DNA from: Pirellulales bacterium
GTDB taxonomy: Bacteria > Planctomycetota > Planctomycetia > Pirellulales > Thermoguttaceae
Length of the DNA stretch: 63,857 bases
Direction of reading: 5' to 3'
Assembly (NCBI GenBank): GCA_016936015.1
Contig: JAFGPV010000188.1
Span: forward strand, 1-63,857
Both the position numbers and the translations under genes were made by a program. A model generated the notes under the pieces. That model searched no databases. It had not been told where the DNA came from and saw only the letters and a list, made by a program, of their open reading frames with translations. This document shows, one piece after another, positions 35,958 through 44,809 of the stretch (position 1 is its first letter; every line of letters begins with the position of its first letter).

Positions 35958-36080
35958 AAGACCTTCCGGTCACTCTCCTTTTCGTGAAAAATCATCCCTC
36001 CCCAGAACGCCGTCAAGAAATAAAAGAATAACATCGATTCCAATCCCTGCCGTTGTATTTTTTTCCAAGATGCCGGTCTA

Positions 36081-36461
36081 CTACGGCTTCTTCGGCACGA
36101 TTGACGGGGGCGGGGAGGATCGGGCGTTCCAAGTCGCCAGCCAATTTTCAAGAACTCGGATTCTCTCCGTCTGACCGGCGTGGCGCGCAATGCGCAACGC
36201 CTCCCGGGCCGCGGCGACCGCCTCGGGATATCGGCTTTGCGCCGAGTAGGCCAAGGCCAGGTTCATGCAGTTATCCAAGTCCTGAGGATTCAATTGATAC
36301 GCCCGCTGTAAGTGAAAAATCGCTTCCGGCAGTTGTTTGGGGTCTTGGGACAGGGCGATCCCCAGGTTACTGTGGGCCTTGATGTGGTGCGGATTCAATT
36401 GCACGGCCCGGCGACAGGCTTCGACGGCTTCCTCCCACCGGCCCGCCTTAGGGTTTCTTGG
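36081..36461 (-). pseudogene. N-terminally truncated TPR-repeat frame
   Basis: The frame holds about two and a half TPR motifs (GRWEEAVEACRRAVQLNP, HSNLGIALSQ, PEAIFHLQRAYQLNP, MNLALAYSAQSRYPEAVAAA), but the first repeat lacks its A helix and no ATG is available; the only starts are GTG 36404 or TTG. Upstream it runs 14 bases into the end of the MoxR gene in another frame before a stop at 36462-36464. It is likely the tail of a larger protein truncated by deletion or frameshift. Confidence 0.5.
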
Positions 36462-37602
36462 TCACTCTAGGCGGCGGCGGTGGGGCAACCTGAATGTTCG
36501 GGGCGGTGACTACCGGCGACTCCGGCGGAGCGACAGGGGACTTGGCCGGCGGCGGGACTTTTTTCGGGGACGTTTTCTTGGAGATCGGCTCGCCGTAGGA
36601 CGGTTCCGGCACCGCTTCCAGCAGCCGGCGGATCACCTGCTCGGCGTCGATCCCTTCCGCGTCGGCGTTGAAGTTCGTAAAGATCCGGTGCCGCAGCACC
36701 GGCGGGGCCGTTGCCCGGACGTCGTCGGCCTCGACCGTGTACCGCCCGTGCATGATCGCCCGGGCCTTCGCCGTGAGGATGATGTTCTGCGCCGCCCGGG
36801 GACCGGCCCCCCACGCCAGCCAGTTCTTGACGAACTCCGGGCTGTGCGGCTCCCTCGGCCGCGTGGCCCGGACCAAATCGACCGCGTAATCGACCACGTG
36901 CCGGCTGACCGGCACCTGCCGGACCAACTGCTGGATCCACAAGATATCCGGCCCGTGCAGCACCGGCCGGACCGCAGTCCGCTCCGTCTGCGTGGTGGAC
37001 AGCACGATCTCCCGCTCTTCCTCCCGCGTCGGGTAGCCGAGGTAGATCGAAAGCATGAACCGGTCGAGCTGCGCCTCGGGCAGCGGATACGTCCCCTCCT
37101 GCTCGATCGGATTCTGGGTGGCCATCACGAAAAACGGCGGCGTCAGCGGATACGTCTTGCCCGCGGCGGTCACCTCGTGCTCCTGCATCGCCTGCAGCAG
37201 CGCCGCCTGGGTCTTCGGCGGGGTGCGGTTGATCTCGTCGGCCAGGATGATGTTTGCGAAGATCGGCCCCGGCACGAAGCGGAACGATCGCTGCCCCGTG
37301 GCCGGGTCCTGGTCGATGATCTCTGTGCCCGTGATGTCGCTGGGCATCAGGTCGGGGGTGAACTGGATCCGTTGGAACTTCAGGTGCAGCGCCTGGGCCA
37401 GCGTCGAGACGGCCAGCGTTTTAGCCAGCCCGGGCACGCCGATCGTCAGGCAGTTGCCCCGGGCAAAGATGCAGATCAGCATCTGCTCGATCATCTCGTC
37501 CTGCCCGATAATCACCTTGTGCACCTCGCCGGCCAGGGCTTCTCGGGCCTGGGCGACCCGGCGGACGGCTTCCTCAGGACTCAGCGGCGTGTTCGACGGC
37601 AT
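36448..37602 (-). CDS. MoxR-family AAA+ ATPase
   Basis: 384 residues. Walker A is GVPGLAKTLAV and Walker B ANIILADEINRTPPKTQAAL; sensor-1 motif FVMATQNPIEQEGTYPLPEAQLDRF is a MoxR hallmark. A Pro/Lys-rich C-terminal tail (SKKTSPKKVPPPAKSP) is unusual. MoxR proteins act as chaperone-like ATPases with DUF58/VWA partners, but none is adjacent here; only a truncated TPR frame follows. The gene faces the type VII-like operon tail to tail. Confidence 0.92.
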   Translation of the reverse strand: MPSNTPLSPEEAVRRVAQAREALAGEVHKVIIGQDEMIEQMLICIFARGNCLTIGVPGLAKTLAVSTLAQALHLKFQRIQFTPDLMPSDITGTEIIDQDPATGQRSFRFVPGPIFANIILADEINRTPPKTQAALLQAMQEHEVTAAGKTYPLTPPFFVMATQNPIEQEGTYPLPEAQLDRFMLSIYLGYPTREEEREIVLSTTQTERTAVRPVLHGPDILWIQQLVRQVPVSRHVVDYAVDLVRATRPREPHSPEFVKNWLAWGAGPRAAQNIILTAKARAIMHGRYTVEADDVRATAPPVLRHRIFTNFNADAEGIDAEQVIRRLLEAVPEPSYGEPISKKTSPKKVPPPAKSPVAPPESPVVTAPNIQVAPPPPPRVTKKP

Positions 37603-38170
37603 CGCGCTTCTCGCTGTTGAAGGTTAGAAGATTCCTATCATTCCCACGTCCGGGGATGGCGATCCCCGAGGTAAAAAACACCATATATTTACCCCCCTCC
37701 GCATCCCTCCTAGGGCGTTGGCGGATTTGACCTCAACTTCCAGGCAACTTCCAGGGACATGATCATTTTTTCGACAACGTAAACCATTTTATAATAAATC
37801 GGGAGGTTCAAATAGCAGAGTCCATGCGACGATTGCAGGCCCTATAGATTATAATCAAAAAATCCCCTTTTCCGATCCGTTATCGTTGTTTCGGGGACCG
37901 GCACCGCTGACCGCAGTTTATCCAATCGGTTAGGCGATGCTCATCGCCTGGAAGCATCTGAGAAGCTTGTGGTTACAACCCACCAGGGGTAAATTAATAA
38001 CATCTTAGGGCAGTCCTAAAGAACCGGTAATTTACACGGCAGTGATGGGGAGGATAGCAACGAAGCCGTTTGGGTGGAGGAGTGGGTGGAAGTGGCGGTG
38101 ATGGCGGTTGTGGTGATGGGGGGATAATTCACCTGTCGTTAGTTAGAATGGTAGGCGAAAAAGGTGGAAT
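37603..38170. other. Divergent intergenic region
   Basis: No gene in about 570 bases. It contains a hairpin with a GGGGATGGCGATCCCC core (about 37652-37667, a palindrome type also seen in the 4769 gene) and a nested inverted repeat GTAAATTA ... TAATTTAC (about 37989-38034) around CTTAGG/CCTAAAG, which could be a regulator site or structured leader for the kinase gene. A G/T-rich purine-biased run lies at about 38045-38130. Confidence 0.4.
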
Positions 38171-40090
38171 ATGAGCGGTAAACCGCCGTCCGACGAATCC
38201 GTTGAAAAACGAGAGTCTTTCTCGAAAGACCTCCCCGAGCGCTTGGAAAAACCGGCGACGGAGTCTCAGCTAACCACCGATTTCACCTCGAAAGAGGTGG
38301 CCGGCTCGCCGACCGCATCGCCCCTCACCGTGGCTTCTTCAGTCTCTCCTGAACCGGGTTCGCCGGCTCCGGCGGTCCCGGAGGGAACGCTGCCGGAATC
38401 GCGGTACGTGACGGCCCGGCTCCATGCCGAGGGCGGGATCGGCCGGGTGTGGTTGGCCCACGACCGGCAGCTTCACCGCGAGGTGGCACTCAAGACGCTT
38501 CGGCCGGAAATGATCCGGCGCGGCCGGGTGCGAAGCCGATTTCTCCAAGAGGCGCAAATCACCGGCCAACTGGAACATCCGGGAATTATCCCGGTCTATG
38601 AACTGATCGCGGCTCCACGTTCCGGTGCACCGTTCTACAGCATGCGCTTCGTCCGCGGCCGCACGCTGGACGAGGCATCGTGGTTGTTTCATCACAAGCG
38701 ACGAGAAGGCGCGGAGGATCCGCTCGGTTTGGTCTCCCTGCTCAGCGCCTTCGTCACCGTTTGCAACACGGTTGCTTATGCCCATTCGCGCGGCGTTGTT
38801 CATCGCGATTTAAAAGGCGAAAACGTGCTCCTCGGCAATTTCGGCGAGGTGTTTGTGCTCGATTGGGGTGTGGCCAAGGTGCTCGGGACGCCGGAAGAAG
38901 GCGAGGGTACGCCCCTCCAAGGCCAGGGCTTGACCGTGGAGCCCGGTCACACGATCCAGGGCGACGTTATGGGCACCCCGGCGTACATGGCCCCCGAACA
39001 GGCCGAGGGCCGGCTTGACCTGATCGACCACCGCACCGACATCTACGGTCTGGGTGCAATCCTCTACGAAATCCTCACCGGACAACCCCCTTTTTCCGGC
39101 TCGTCCACCGTGGAAGTCTTGGAAAAAGTAAAGCATGACGACCCTCTGCCCCCGCAGCAGCTTTGGCCCGAGGCGCCCCGGACCCTTGAAGCCGCCTGCC
39201 TGCGGGCGTTGTCGAAGAACCCCGCCGACCGTTACCCGTCGGCGGCCGCGTTGGGTCTGGAAATCCAAACCTGGCAAGACGTCCAGCGCCGCCAGGCCGA
39301 AGAAGAACTGCGCCGCAGCCGCGAACGGTTTGAATTGGCCGTCCGCGGTTCGCAGGACGGGCTGTGGGACTGGGATCTCCAGACGAACGAGGTCTTCTTT
39401 TCGCCCCGCTGGAAGAGCATTCTCGGTTACGAAGACCACGAACTGGCCAACCACCTCGAAGAATGGGACAATCGCCTCCACCCCGACGAGCGGGAACGCG
39501 TCCTGGCCGCCAACTATGCGCACATCAATGGCACGACCTCGCACTACGAATACGAGTACCGGTTGCGGCACAAAGACGGTTCCTACCGCTGGATCCTCGC
39601 CCGCGGCGTGGCCCTGCGCGATGAAAACGGCAAAGCCTACCGCATGGCAGGCTCCCACGTGGATATCACCGCCCGGAAGCAGATGGAGCACACCTTGCGG
39701 GAGGCCCAACAGTGCTACCGGGCGGTCGTCGAGTCGGCCCCCTGCGGAATCCTCGTCGTCGACGGCGACGGCAACATCTGCGAGTGCAACGCCCGGGCCT
39801 CTCGGATGCTCGGGATTTCGCCCAAGCAACTGCTCCGCGGATCACTCTCCGATCTCGGCAAACGCTTGCTCCGCGAAGACGGCTCGTCGCTTGGCGAAGG
39901 CGAACTACGGGACTTGCTCCAGACCGATTCCGGGCAACCCTGCCGCCGATACGTCGTGAAATTCCGCGGCGATGACGGCGCCCTGAACCGGATTTCCCTT
40001 GCCTCGTGCCCCATCGGTCCCCAAGACGCGACAAATCGGGGAAGCGTCGTGATCTTCCTTCAGCCCGAAACGTCTCATGCGCCTCAATGA
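38171..40090 (+). CDS. Serine/threonine protein kinase with two PAS domains
   Basis: 639 residues from ATG 38171 (AGGTGG upstream). After a ~75-residue acidic linker the kinase domain (about 80-350) has a Gly-rich loop variant HAEGGIGRVWLAH, VALKTLRPE, catalytic HRDLKGENVLLG (about 212), LDWGVAKV (DWG in place of DFG) and MGTPAYMAPEQAEG. PAS fold 1 (about 375-505) is followed by its PAC strand DGSYRWILARGVALRDENG; PAS fold 2 (about 510-600). There is no membrane helix, so it is a cytoplasmic sensor kinase. DWG is common in bacterial Hanks-type kinases of this group. Confidence 0.92.
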   Translation: MSGKPPSDESVEKRESFSKDLPERLEKPATESQLTTDFTSKEVAGSPTASPLTVASSVSPEPGSPAPAVPEGTLPESRYVTARLHAEGGIGRVWLAHDRQLHREVALKTLRPEMIRRGRVRSRFLQEAQITGQLEHPGIIPVYELIAAPRSGAPFYSMRFVRGRTLDEASWLFHHKRREGAEDPLGLVSLLSAFVTVCNTVAYAHSRGVVHRDLKGENVLLGNFGEVFVLDWGVAKVLGTPEEGEGTPLQGQGLTVEPGHTIQGDVMGTPAYMAPEQAEGRLDLIDHRTDIYGLGAILYEILTGQPPFSGSSTVEVLEKVKHDDPLPPQQLWPEAPRTLEAACLRALSKNPADRYPSAAALGLEIQTWQDVQRRQAEEELRRSRERFELAVRGSQDGLWDWDLQTNEVFFSPRWKSILGYEDHELANHLEEWDNRLHPDERERVLAANYAHINGTTSHYEYEYRLRHKDGSYRWILARGVALRDENGKAYRMAGSHVDITARKQMEHTLREAQQCYRAVVESAPCGILVVDGDGNICECNARASRMLGISPKQLLRGSLSDLGKRLLREDGSSLGEGELRDLLQTDSGQPCRRYVVKFRGDDGALNRISLASCPIGPQDATNRGSVVIFLQPETSHAPQ

Positions 40091-40125
40091 GCCTCCAACG
40101 AGGTGATGATCTGCTTGGTCGCTCT

Positions 40126-41427
40126 TTATAACTGATCGAAGGCTTCCGGTTCCACGTCAGGCACTTTGCTGAGAATTGCCAATAGTTTTTCTCGGCTGCC
40201 GCGCTGGGCGCGTTTTTCCGGATGACGCTTCAAGCGTTCCATCCACTCTCGAATGCACAGAGCAGGCGCATCAATGGCTACGACTCCAGGAGGGAGTTCA
40301 CTGGCGAAATCCAAGTTGCCGCCGCGTGCAAAGACAATGAGGAACATAATATTCGCTCCTTTCGACGCCGACGCCTTCCAGAGTTTCTGTGCCGATTCCA
40401 GAAGTGTTTCACCCTGCCGTTGAACTCTTATCGTTACCGGACAGTCGTCGAAGTCAGACTTCAGAAGCGCATCGATTCCGCTGTTGCGATGAACTGGAAT
40501 CCATTCAATGCCTTGCAGCAAGGCGAGAACAGTATTGTCTGCATTCCGATAAGCCTCGCGGCCCACTTCGAGAAGCCGCGACCGGCTTCTTCTCGGTTCT
40601 TGAAGTCTTGTTCTGGTCAAACCGACGGCGTCTTCCGAGATGTCGATCCCAATCGCACGTCGGTTGAGATATTGGGCGGCAATCAACGTCGTACCGCTTC
40701 CGCAGAATGGATCGAGGATGCAATCGCCTTCATTGGTCGCCAAAGCAATGATCCGCTCGAGCAGGAGCAATGGCTTCTGGGTAGGATATCCCGTGCGTTC
40801 TTTCGCTTTCGGATTTAAAAAGGGGATGTCCCAGACGTCGCTGAGAGGCACTCCACGCTTGGCGCCGTTGGGGATGACTTTTCCCTGGGCGTTTCGTTCA
40901 TACACGGACTTGTTTGCATCATCCCGAGAGCGACGTTGCAGAATTTGATCAACGTTGGTGGCCGGGGAATACTCCATCCGGATCTCATTGAAGATGTATC
41001 GATCGGTCTTCGAGTAATAGAGAATCGTTTGATGAGACGGCAACAATCCCCGATGCGAGTTGGACCAGCGACGATAGTGCCAAATAATTTCAGAACGGAA
41101 ATTCTCCTCTCCGAACACCTCATCGAGCAGGGTTCGCGCGAGATGAACTGCGTTACGGTCACAATGGAAGAAAAGGGATCCATGATCCGAAACTACGCGA
41201 TGCGCTTCTTGTAATCGTGCAAACAAAAAAGACACGTAGTCTTTCCGTGTCGCCCATAGATCCGCGAAAGAAAATTCACGGGAGCGATCGCGGGGACTGA
41301 GACGATGGACTTTTTGGGTAAAGAACGGCGGGTCGAAGTAAGCCAGGGCTACGGCTCCGCTTTCGATCTTCTGCATGATTGACAAGCAATCACCTTGATG
41401 AACGGCGATATCATCTTTTCGAAACAT
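40126..41427 (-). CDS. Type II DNA methyltransferase (beta-class, ApaLI-type partner)
   Basis: 433 residues from ATG 41427; a TTG four codons upstream is the alternative. Motif IV is DPPFFTQKVH (AYFDPPF) near residue 35, and the SAM motif DPFCGSGTTLIAAQ lies after it at about 245, giving beta-class order for N6-adenine or N4-cytosine methylation. A C-terminal ~140-residue domain may contact DNA. It overlaps the endonuclease gene by 17 bases. It would protect the host at the sites cut by that enzyme. The pair is lower in G+C than its surroundings, indicating transfer. Confidence 0.9.
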   Translation of the reverse strand: MFRKDDIAVHQGDCLSIMQKIESGAVALAYFDPPFFTQKVHRLSPRDRSREFSFADLWATRKDYVSFLFARLQEAHRVVSDHGSLFFHCDRNAVHLARTLLDEVFGEENFRSEIIWHYRRWSNSHRGLLPSHQTILYYSKTDRYIFNEIRMEYSPATNVDQILQRRSRDDANKSVYERNAQGKVIPNGAKRGVPLSDVWDIPFLNPKAKERTGYPTQKPLLLLERIIALATNEGDCILDPFCGSGTTLIAAQYLNRRAIGIDISEDAVGLTRTRLQEPRRSRSRLLEVGREAYRNADNTVLALLQGIEWIPVHRNSGIDALLKSDFDDCPVTIRVQRQGETLLESAQKLWKASASKGANIMFLIVFARGGNLDFASELPPGVVAIDAPALCIREWMERLKRHPEKRAQRGSREKLLAILSKVPDVEPEAFDQL

Positions 41428-42061
41428 TTTCTTGAGCAAGTTTCTTGAGAATCCCGAGGAGATCGACTCCTGTTTTTTGTTTCACGTAGCGCCACGCGGT
41501 ATCGCTGTAATAGTATTCCCCGCTCACGCCCTTGTAAAGTGTTTCCAGCGTTTTTTGGATTTTAATTGCTTGAGCCCGATTGGGATAGTAGAACATCACT
41601 CTGATCGGAGTGTACTTTGCGTCCACGATTGCTTGAATGCGAGTATGTTCCTTCGTGATATGGTCGCCGTCCGTAGTGGCGTCTCTCCACTTGATTTCGA
41701 TGGCCTTGGACCCGAGAAGACAATCGATTTCGAAAGTTTTAGGACGTCGTCCCTGTGTATTGGGTATGCGTACGGATCCAGATTTTGGATATTTTTCGAG
41801 AAAGCAGAGTTTGGCGGCTTCCTCGAGAAAAGAGCCGGCGTATTTATAGATGAACCGGCCTTTGTTTTGGTACTCATCCACCAACCGCCCTTCTCGGTCG
41901 CTAATTCCTAAAACCTGGTAGATTAAAAAGTGTGATCGGTCATCGGTCTTCATTTCTTCCAGGCGTTGGCCCATGGCTTTTTTAAGTCGATCAGCGTACT
42001 GGTGCGCCAGGAGGCTAATGGCGGCTTCGATGTCATTCGGGACAAGATGATTTCGAGTCAC
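41411..42061 (-). CDS. ApaLI-like type II restriction endonuclease
   Basis: 216 residues with a GTG start at 42061, close to the 228 or so of the family. The PD-(D/E)xK core is FEIDCLLGSKAIEIKWRDAT, followed by DGDHITKEHTR and VMFYYPNRAQAIKIQ, the string I associate with the ApaLI family (known ApaLI cuts GTGCAC; the specificity here is inferred). The methyltransferase is immediately downstream and overlapping, forming one transcript from the promoter at 42104-42132. Confidence 0.85.
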   Translation of the reverse strand: MTRNHLVPNDIEAAISLLAHQYADRLKKAMGQRLEEMKTDDRSHFLIYQVLGISDREGRLVDEYQNKGRFIYKYAGSFLEEAAKLCFLEKYPKSGSVRIPNTQGRRPKTFEIDCLLGSKAIEIKWRDATTDGDHITKEHTRIQAIVDAKYTPIRVMFYYPNRAQAIKIQKTLETLYKGVSGEYYYSDTAWRYVKQKTGVDLLGILKKLAQENVSKR

Positions 42062-42103
42062 GTTTTTGTACTCTTTTCTATTGAACCAACGGACAGTTTC
42101 TCC

Positions 42104-42132
42104 TGTATAAAAAGAGTATTAAAGATTGTCAA
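42104..42132 (-). promoter_or_regulatory. Promoter of the restriction-modification operon
   Basis: On the minus strand a perfect TTGACA (42127-42132), 17-bp spacer and TATACA (42104-42109), about 36 bases before the GTG start of the endonuclease. No controller-protein gene or C-box was recognised. Confidence 0.7.
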
Positions 42133-42153
42133 TCCACCCACCTTGCAAGCAGA

Positions 42154-43488
42154 TCAGTGCAACCCATATTTCGCCAGTTTATCGCGGAAGGTGGAGGGTT
42201 TCATGCCTAGGGCGGCGGCGGCGGCCGTTTTGTTGCCGTCGGCGGCATGCAGCGCGCTGCTGAGCAGTTCGCGCTCGGCCCGGCCGATGGCGTCCTGGAA
42301 CGCGCCCTGCGGGGGCGGCGGTTTCTGGAGCACGTCGCTCAGCTCCGCCTGGAGCAGGTCGGCGGTGATGGCGCCCGAGCCGATCAGGTAGACCCGCTGC
42401 AAGAGGTGGAGCAGCTCGCGGACGTTGCCCGGCCAATCGTGTTGTTGGAGGACCTCCAGCGCGGCCGGCCCGAGCTGCACGGGGCGGTCCTTGGCGATCC
42501 GGCGCAGCAGGTGTTCGACCAGCAGCGGGATGTCTTCCGAGCGGTCGCGCAGCGGCGGGATGTTCATCCGCAGGACGTCCAAGCGGTAGTAGAGGTCCTG
42601 GCGGAAGGTCCCGGCGGCGATCTTTTGCAGCAGGTTTCGCTTGGTGGAGGCGATGATCCGCACGTTTGCCCGCAGGGGCGCGACGCCGCCGACCCGCTCG
42701 AAGACCTTTTCCTCGATCGCCCGCAGCAGCTTGGCCTGGTGTTCCAGGGGGATGTCGTCGGCGTCGTCGAGATAGAGGGTGCCGTCCTGGGCCAATTCGA
42801 ACCGGCCGGCGCGGCGCTGCTCGGCCCCGGTGAAGGAGCCTTTTTCGTGCCCGTACAGCTCGCTTTCGATAAGCTGGCTGGGGAACAGCGTGCAGCCGAC
42901 CTTGACGAAGGGGAAGGTGCGGCGGTGCGAGTTGCGGTGGATGACCGCAGCGATCAGGTCCTTGCCGACGCCCGTTTCGCCGCAGAGCAGGACGTTGGCG
43001 TCCGATCGGGCGCAGATCTGGATCATCCGGCGGACGCGGCGGATGGCGGGAGAGTTGCCGATCACGGCGTGTTCGATCCTTCCCTGGGCGTCTTCCACCG
43101 ATTCGGGCTCGGGCAGCGTCGTGGCGTTCCGGGCCGTCTCGATCCGGGCCAGCAGCGGAAAGACGTCTTCGTTGCGGAAGGGTTTCGTCAGGAAGTCGAA
43201 GGCCCCGAGCTTGCCCGCCTCGACGGCCAGGGGGATGCTGCCGTAGGCCGTCATCAGGATCACTTCCGCGTCGCTGAGCCGTTCAAGCTTGATTCGCTTG
43301 AGCAATTCGAGGCCGTCGAGCTTGGGCATCCGCAGGTCGAAGACCAGCACGTCGAAGGGACCCGATTCGAGCAGGGCCAGCGCCTCGGCCCCGTCGGCGG
43401 CCGCGACGACGTCGTGCCCTTGGGCCGCCAGGTCGTTGGCCAGGGTGATGCGTTTGATCTTTTCGTCGTCGGCGACGAGGATGCGCAT
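42154..43488 (-). CDS. NtrC-family sigma-54 response regulator
   Basis: 444 residues: receiver (Asp in VLVFDLRMPKLDG near 53, Lys in LTKPFRNED), AAA+ domain with Walker A LCGETGVGKDL, sigma-54 contact loop GSFTGAE, Walker B TLYLDDADD and R-finger region LYYRLDVL, and a C-terminal Fis-type HTH (NKTAAAAALGMKPSTFRDKLAKYG). It activates sigma-54 promoters when phosphorylated. The histidine kinase gene ends 13 bases upstream and is almost certainly its partner. No clear -24/-12 site was found nearby. Confidence 0.95.
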   Translation of the reverse strand: MRILVADDEKIKRITLANDLAAQGHDVVAAADGAEALALLESGPFDVLVFDLRMPKLDGLELLKRIKLERLSDAEVILMTAYGSIPLAVEAGKLGAFDFLTKPFRNEDVFPLLARIETARNATTLPEPESVEDAQGRIEHAVIGNSPAIRRVRRMIQICARSDANVLLCGETGVGKDLIAAVIHRNSHRRTFPFVKVGCTLFPSQLIESELYGHEKGSFTGAEQRRAGRFELAQDGTLYLDDADDIPLEHQAKLLRAIEEKVFERVGGVAPLRANVRIIASTKRNLLQKIAAGTFRQDLYYRLDVLRMNIPPLRDRSEDIPLLVEHLLRRIAKDRPVQLGPAALEVLQQHDWPGNVRELLHLLQRVYLIGSGAITADLLQAELSDVLQKPPPPQGAFQDAIGRAERELLSSALHAADGNKTAAAAALGMKPSTFRDKLAKYGLH

Positions 43489-43500
43489 GATTCCTCCGGA

Positions 43501-44802
43501 TTAAGAAAAGGGGGCCTGTCCCCCTTTTTCTTCCATCGGGTTGAGGATCACCGTGAAAGTCGTGCCTTGGCCCGCCGTGCTCTGGACGGTCAGTCGTCCG
43601 CCCATTTCGTGGATCAGCATCCGGCACAGCCCCAGGCCGAGGCCGGTGCCGCCGCTCTCGGACCGGGTGGTGAAGAACGGCTCGAAGATTTTTTCCAGGT
43701 CCGTACGCGGGATGCCCACGCCCGTGTCGGCCACCTCGACGGCCACGGCGTCCCGGGCGTCGTCGGCGCGGTCGCCGAGCGTCCGGGTGCGGATCGTCAG
43801 GGTTCCGCCCTCCGGCATGGCGGCCAGGGCGTTGGTGCAGAGGTTGATGAGCACCTCTTGCAGGGTGTAGGCGTCGCCGAACACCGGCGGCACCTCGCCC
43901 AGTTCGGTGCGGATGTGGATCTTGCCGTCGGGCGGGGGGCCCAAAAACTGCAAGGTCCCCTCCACCACGGCGCCAACGTCGGTGCTCTGGAGGGTCAAGC
44001 CGTGGGGCCGGGCGAACGCCTGCACCCGCTTCGCCGTCCGCTCGATGCGGTCCAAGGCGGAGACCATCATCTGCACGTACTCGGTCAGATTCGGATTGTC
44101 CTTGACGTGCTCGCCGATGGTTTGCAGGCAGTTTTGCACGCCGTCCAGGGGATTGGCGATCTGATGGGCGATCCCCGCCACGAGCTGGCCGATCCCCAGC
44201 AATTTTTCCTTCTGACGGATCGCCGCCTGCGCCTGATCGACGTACCGCCGGATCGAGATCGTAAAATACAGCGCCATCCACAGCGTCGAGGCGAAGGCGG
44301 TAAAGACCGTCAGCAGGTACAGCCCCCCGGTCTCCCAGGGCACGGCGGAGGCCGGGGAGAATTTTAACGGGAAGGCGGGGAGCACGTCTGCGTACTCCAG
44401 CGCCATTACGCCGCCGACCATCACGGTGGCCGCGGCGGTCACTGCTGCGGGAAGCCAACCCCGCAGGTACATCCCCCCGATGATGACGTGAAACACGAAA
44501 TAGGAGAGAAACGGATTCCGCGGCAGATCGGCGAAGTAGAGCAGCGCCGTCAGGGCGGCCAGGTCGAAAAGGATTTGCAGGAAGATATTCCGCTCCAGGT
44601 TCCGCGGCGAAACGGCCCAATCCCGTTGGCTGAGCATGAACAGCAAGTTGTAGGCGAGGATCGCGCCGCCCACTGCGTACAACGGCCAGGGACGCTGGAG
44701 CACGCCCCAGGCCCAGGCGACCGTCACCACGCCGAACACGGATCCGCAGGCACCGAAGCGGAGCCGAACCAGCCAACGTGCGCCTTCGGGAGAGAGTTTC
44801 AT
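43501..44802 (-). CDS. Membrane sensor histidine kinase
   Basis: 433 residues with five or six N-terminal membrane helices (about 15-190), then H-box GIAHQIANPLDG (about 211), N-box ALINLCTNALAAM (N in LINLCTNAL), G1 VADTGVGIP and G2 TGLGLGLC. No periplasmic sensor domain is seen, so the stimulus is likely membrane-borne. The gene lies 13 bases from the NtrC-type regulator and 7 from the GcvH-fusion regulator. Its last codons (EEKGGQAPFS) come from a palindromic element (43505-43529). Confidence 0.93.
   Translation of the reverse strand: MKLSPEGARWLVRLRFGACGSVFGVVTVAWAWGVLQRPWPLYAVGGAILAYNLLFMLSQRDWAVSPRNLERNIFLQILFDLAALTALLYFADLPRNPFLSYFVFHVIIGGMYLRGWLPAAVTAAATVMVGGVMALEYADVLPAFPLKFSPASAVPWETGGLYLLTVFTAFASTLWMALYFTISIRRYVDQAQAAIRQKEKLLGIGQLVAGIAHQIANPLDGVQNCLQTIGEHVKDNPNLTEYVQMMVSALDRIERTAKRVQAFARPHGLTLQSTDVGAVVEGTLQFLGPPPDGKIHIRTELGEVPPVFGDAYTLQEVLINLCTNALAAMPEGGTLTIRTRTLGDRADDARDAVAVEVADTGVGIPRTDLEKIFEPFFTTRSESGGTGLGLGLCRMLIHEMGGRLTVQSTAGQGTTFTVILNPMEEKGGQAPFS
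43505..43529. repeat. Palindromic element forming the 3' end of the kinase gene
   Basis: AAAAGGGGGCCTGTCCCCCT plus T-run. It contains GCCTGTCCCCCTT, identical to an arm of the 34946-35014 element, and supplies the terminal codons and stop of the kinase. The T-run could also serve as a terminator on the plus strand. Confidence 0.7.
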
Positions 44803-44809
44803 GGAGCTT

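Noticed and set aside
42247-44367. Open frame of 706 codons on the plus strand
   Set aside because: It lies opposite the NtrC regulator and histidine kinase genes, both with full motif sets. Its composition is that of a GC-rich antisense frame with no domain.
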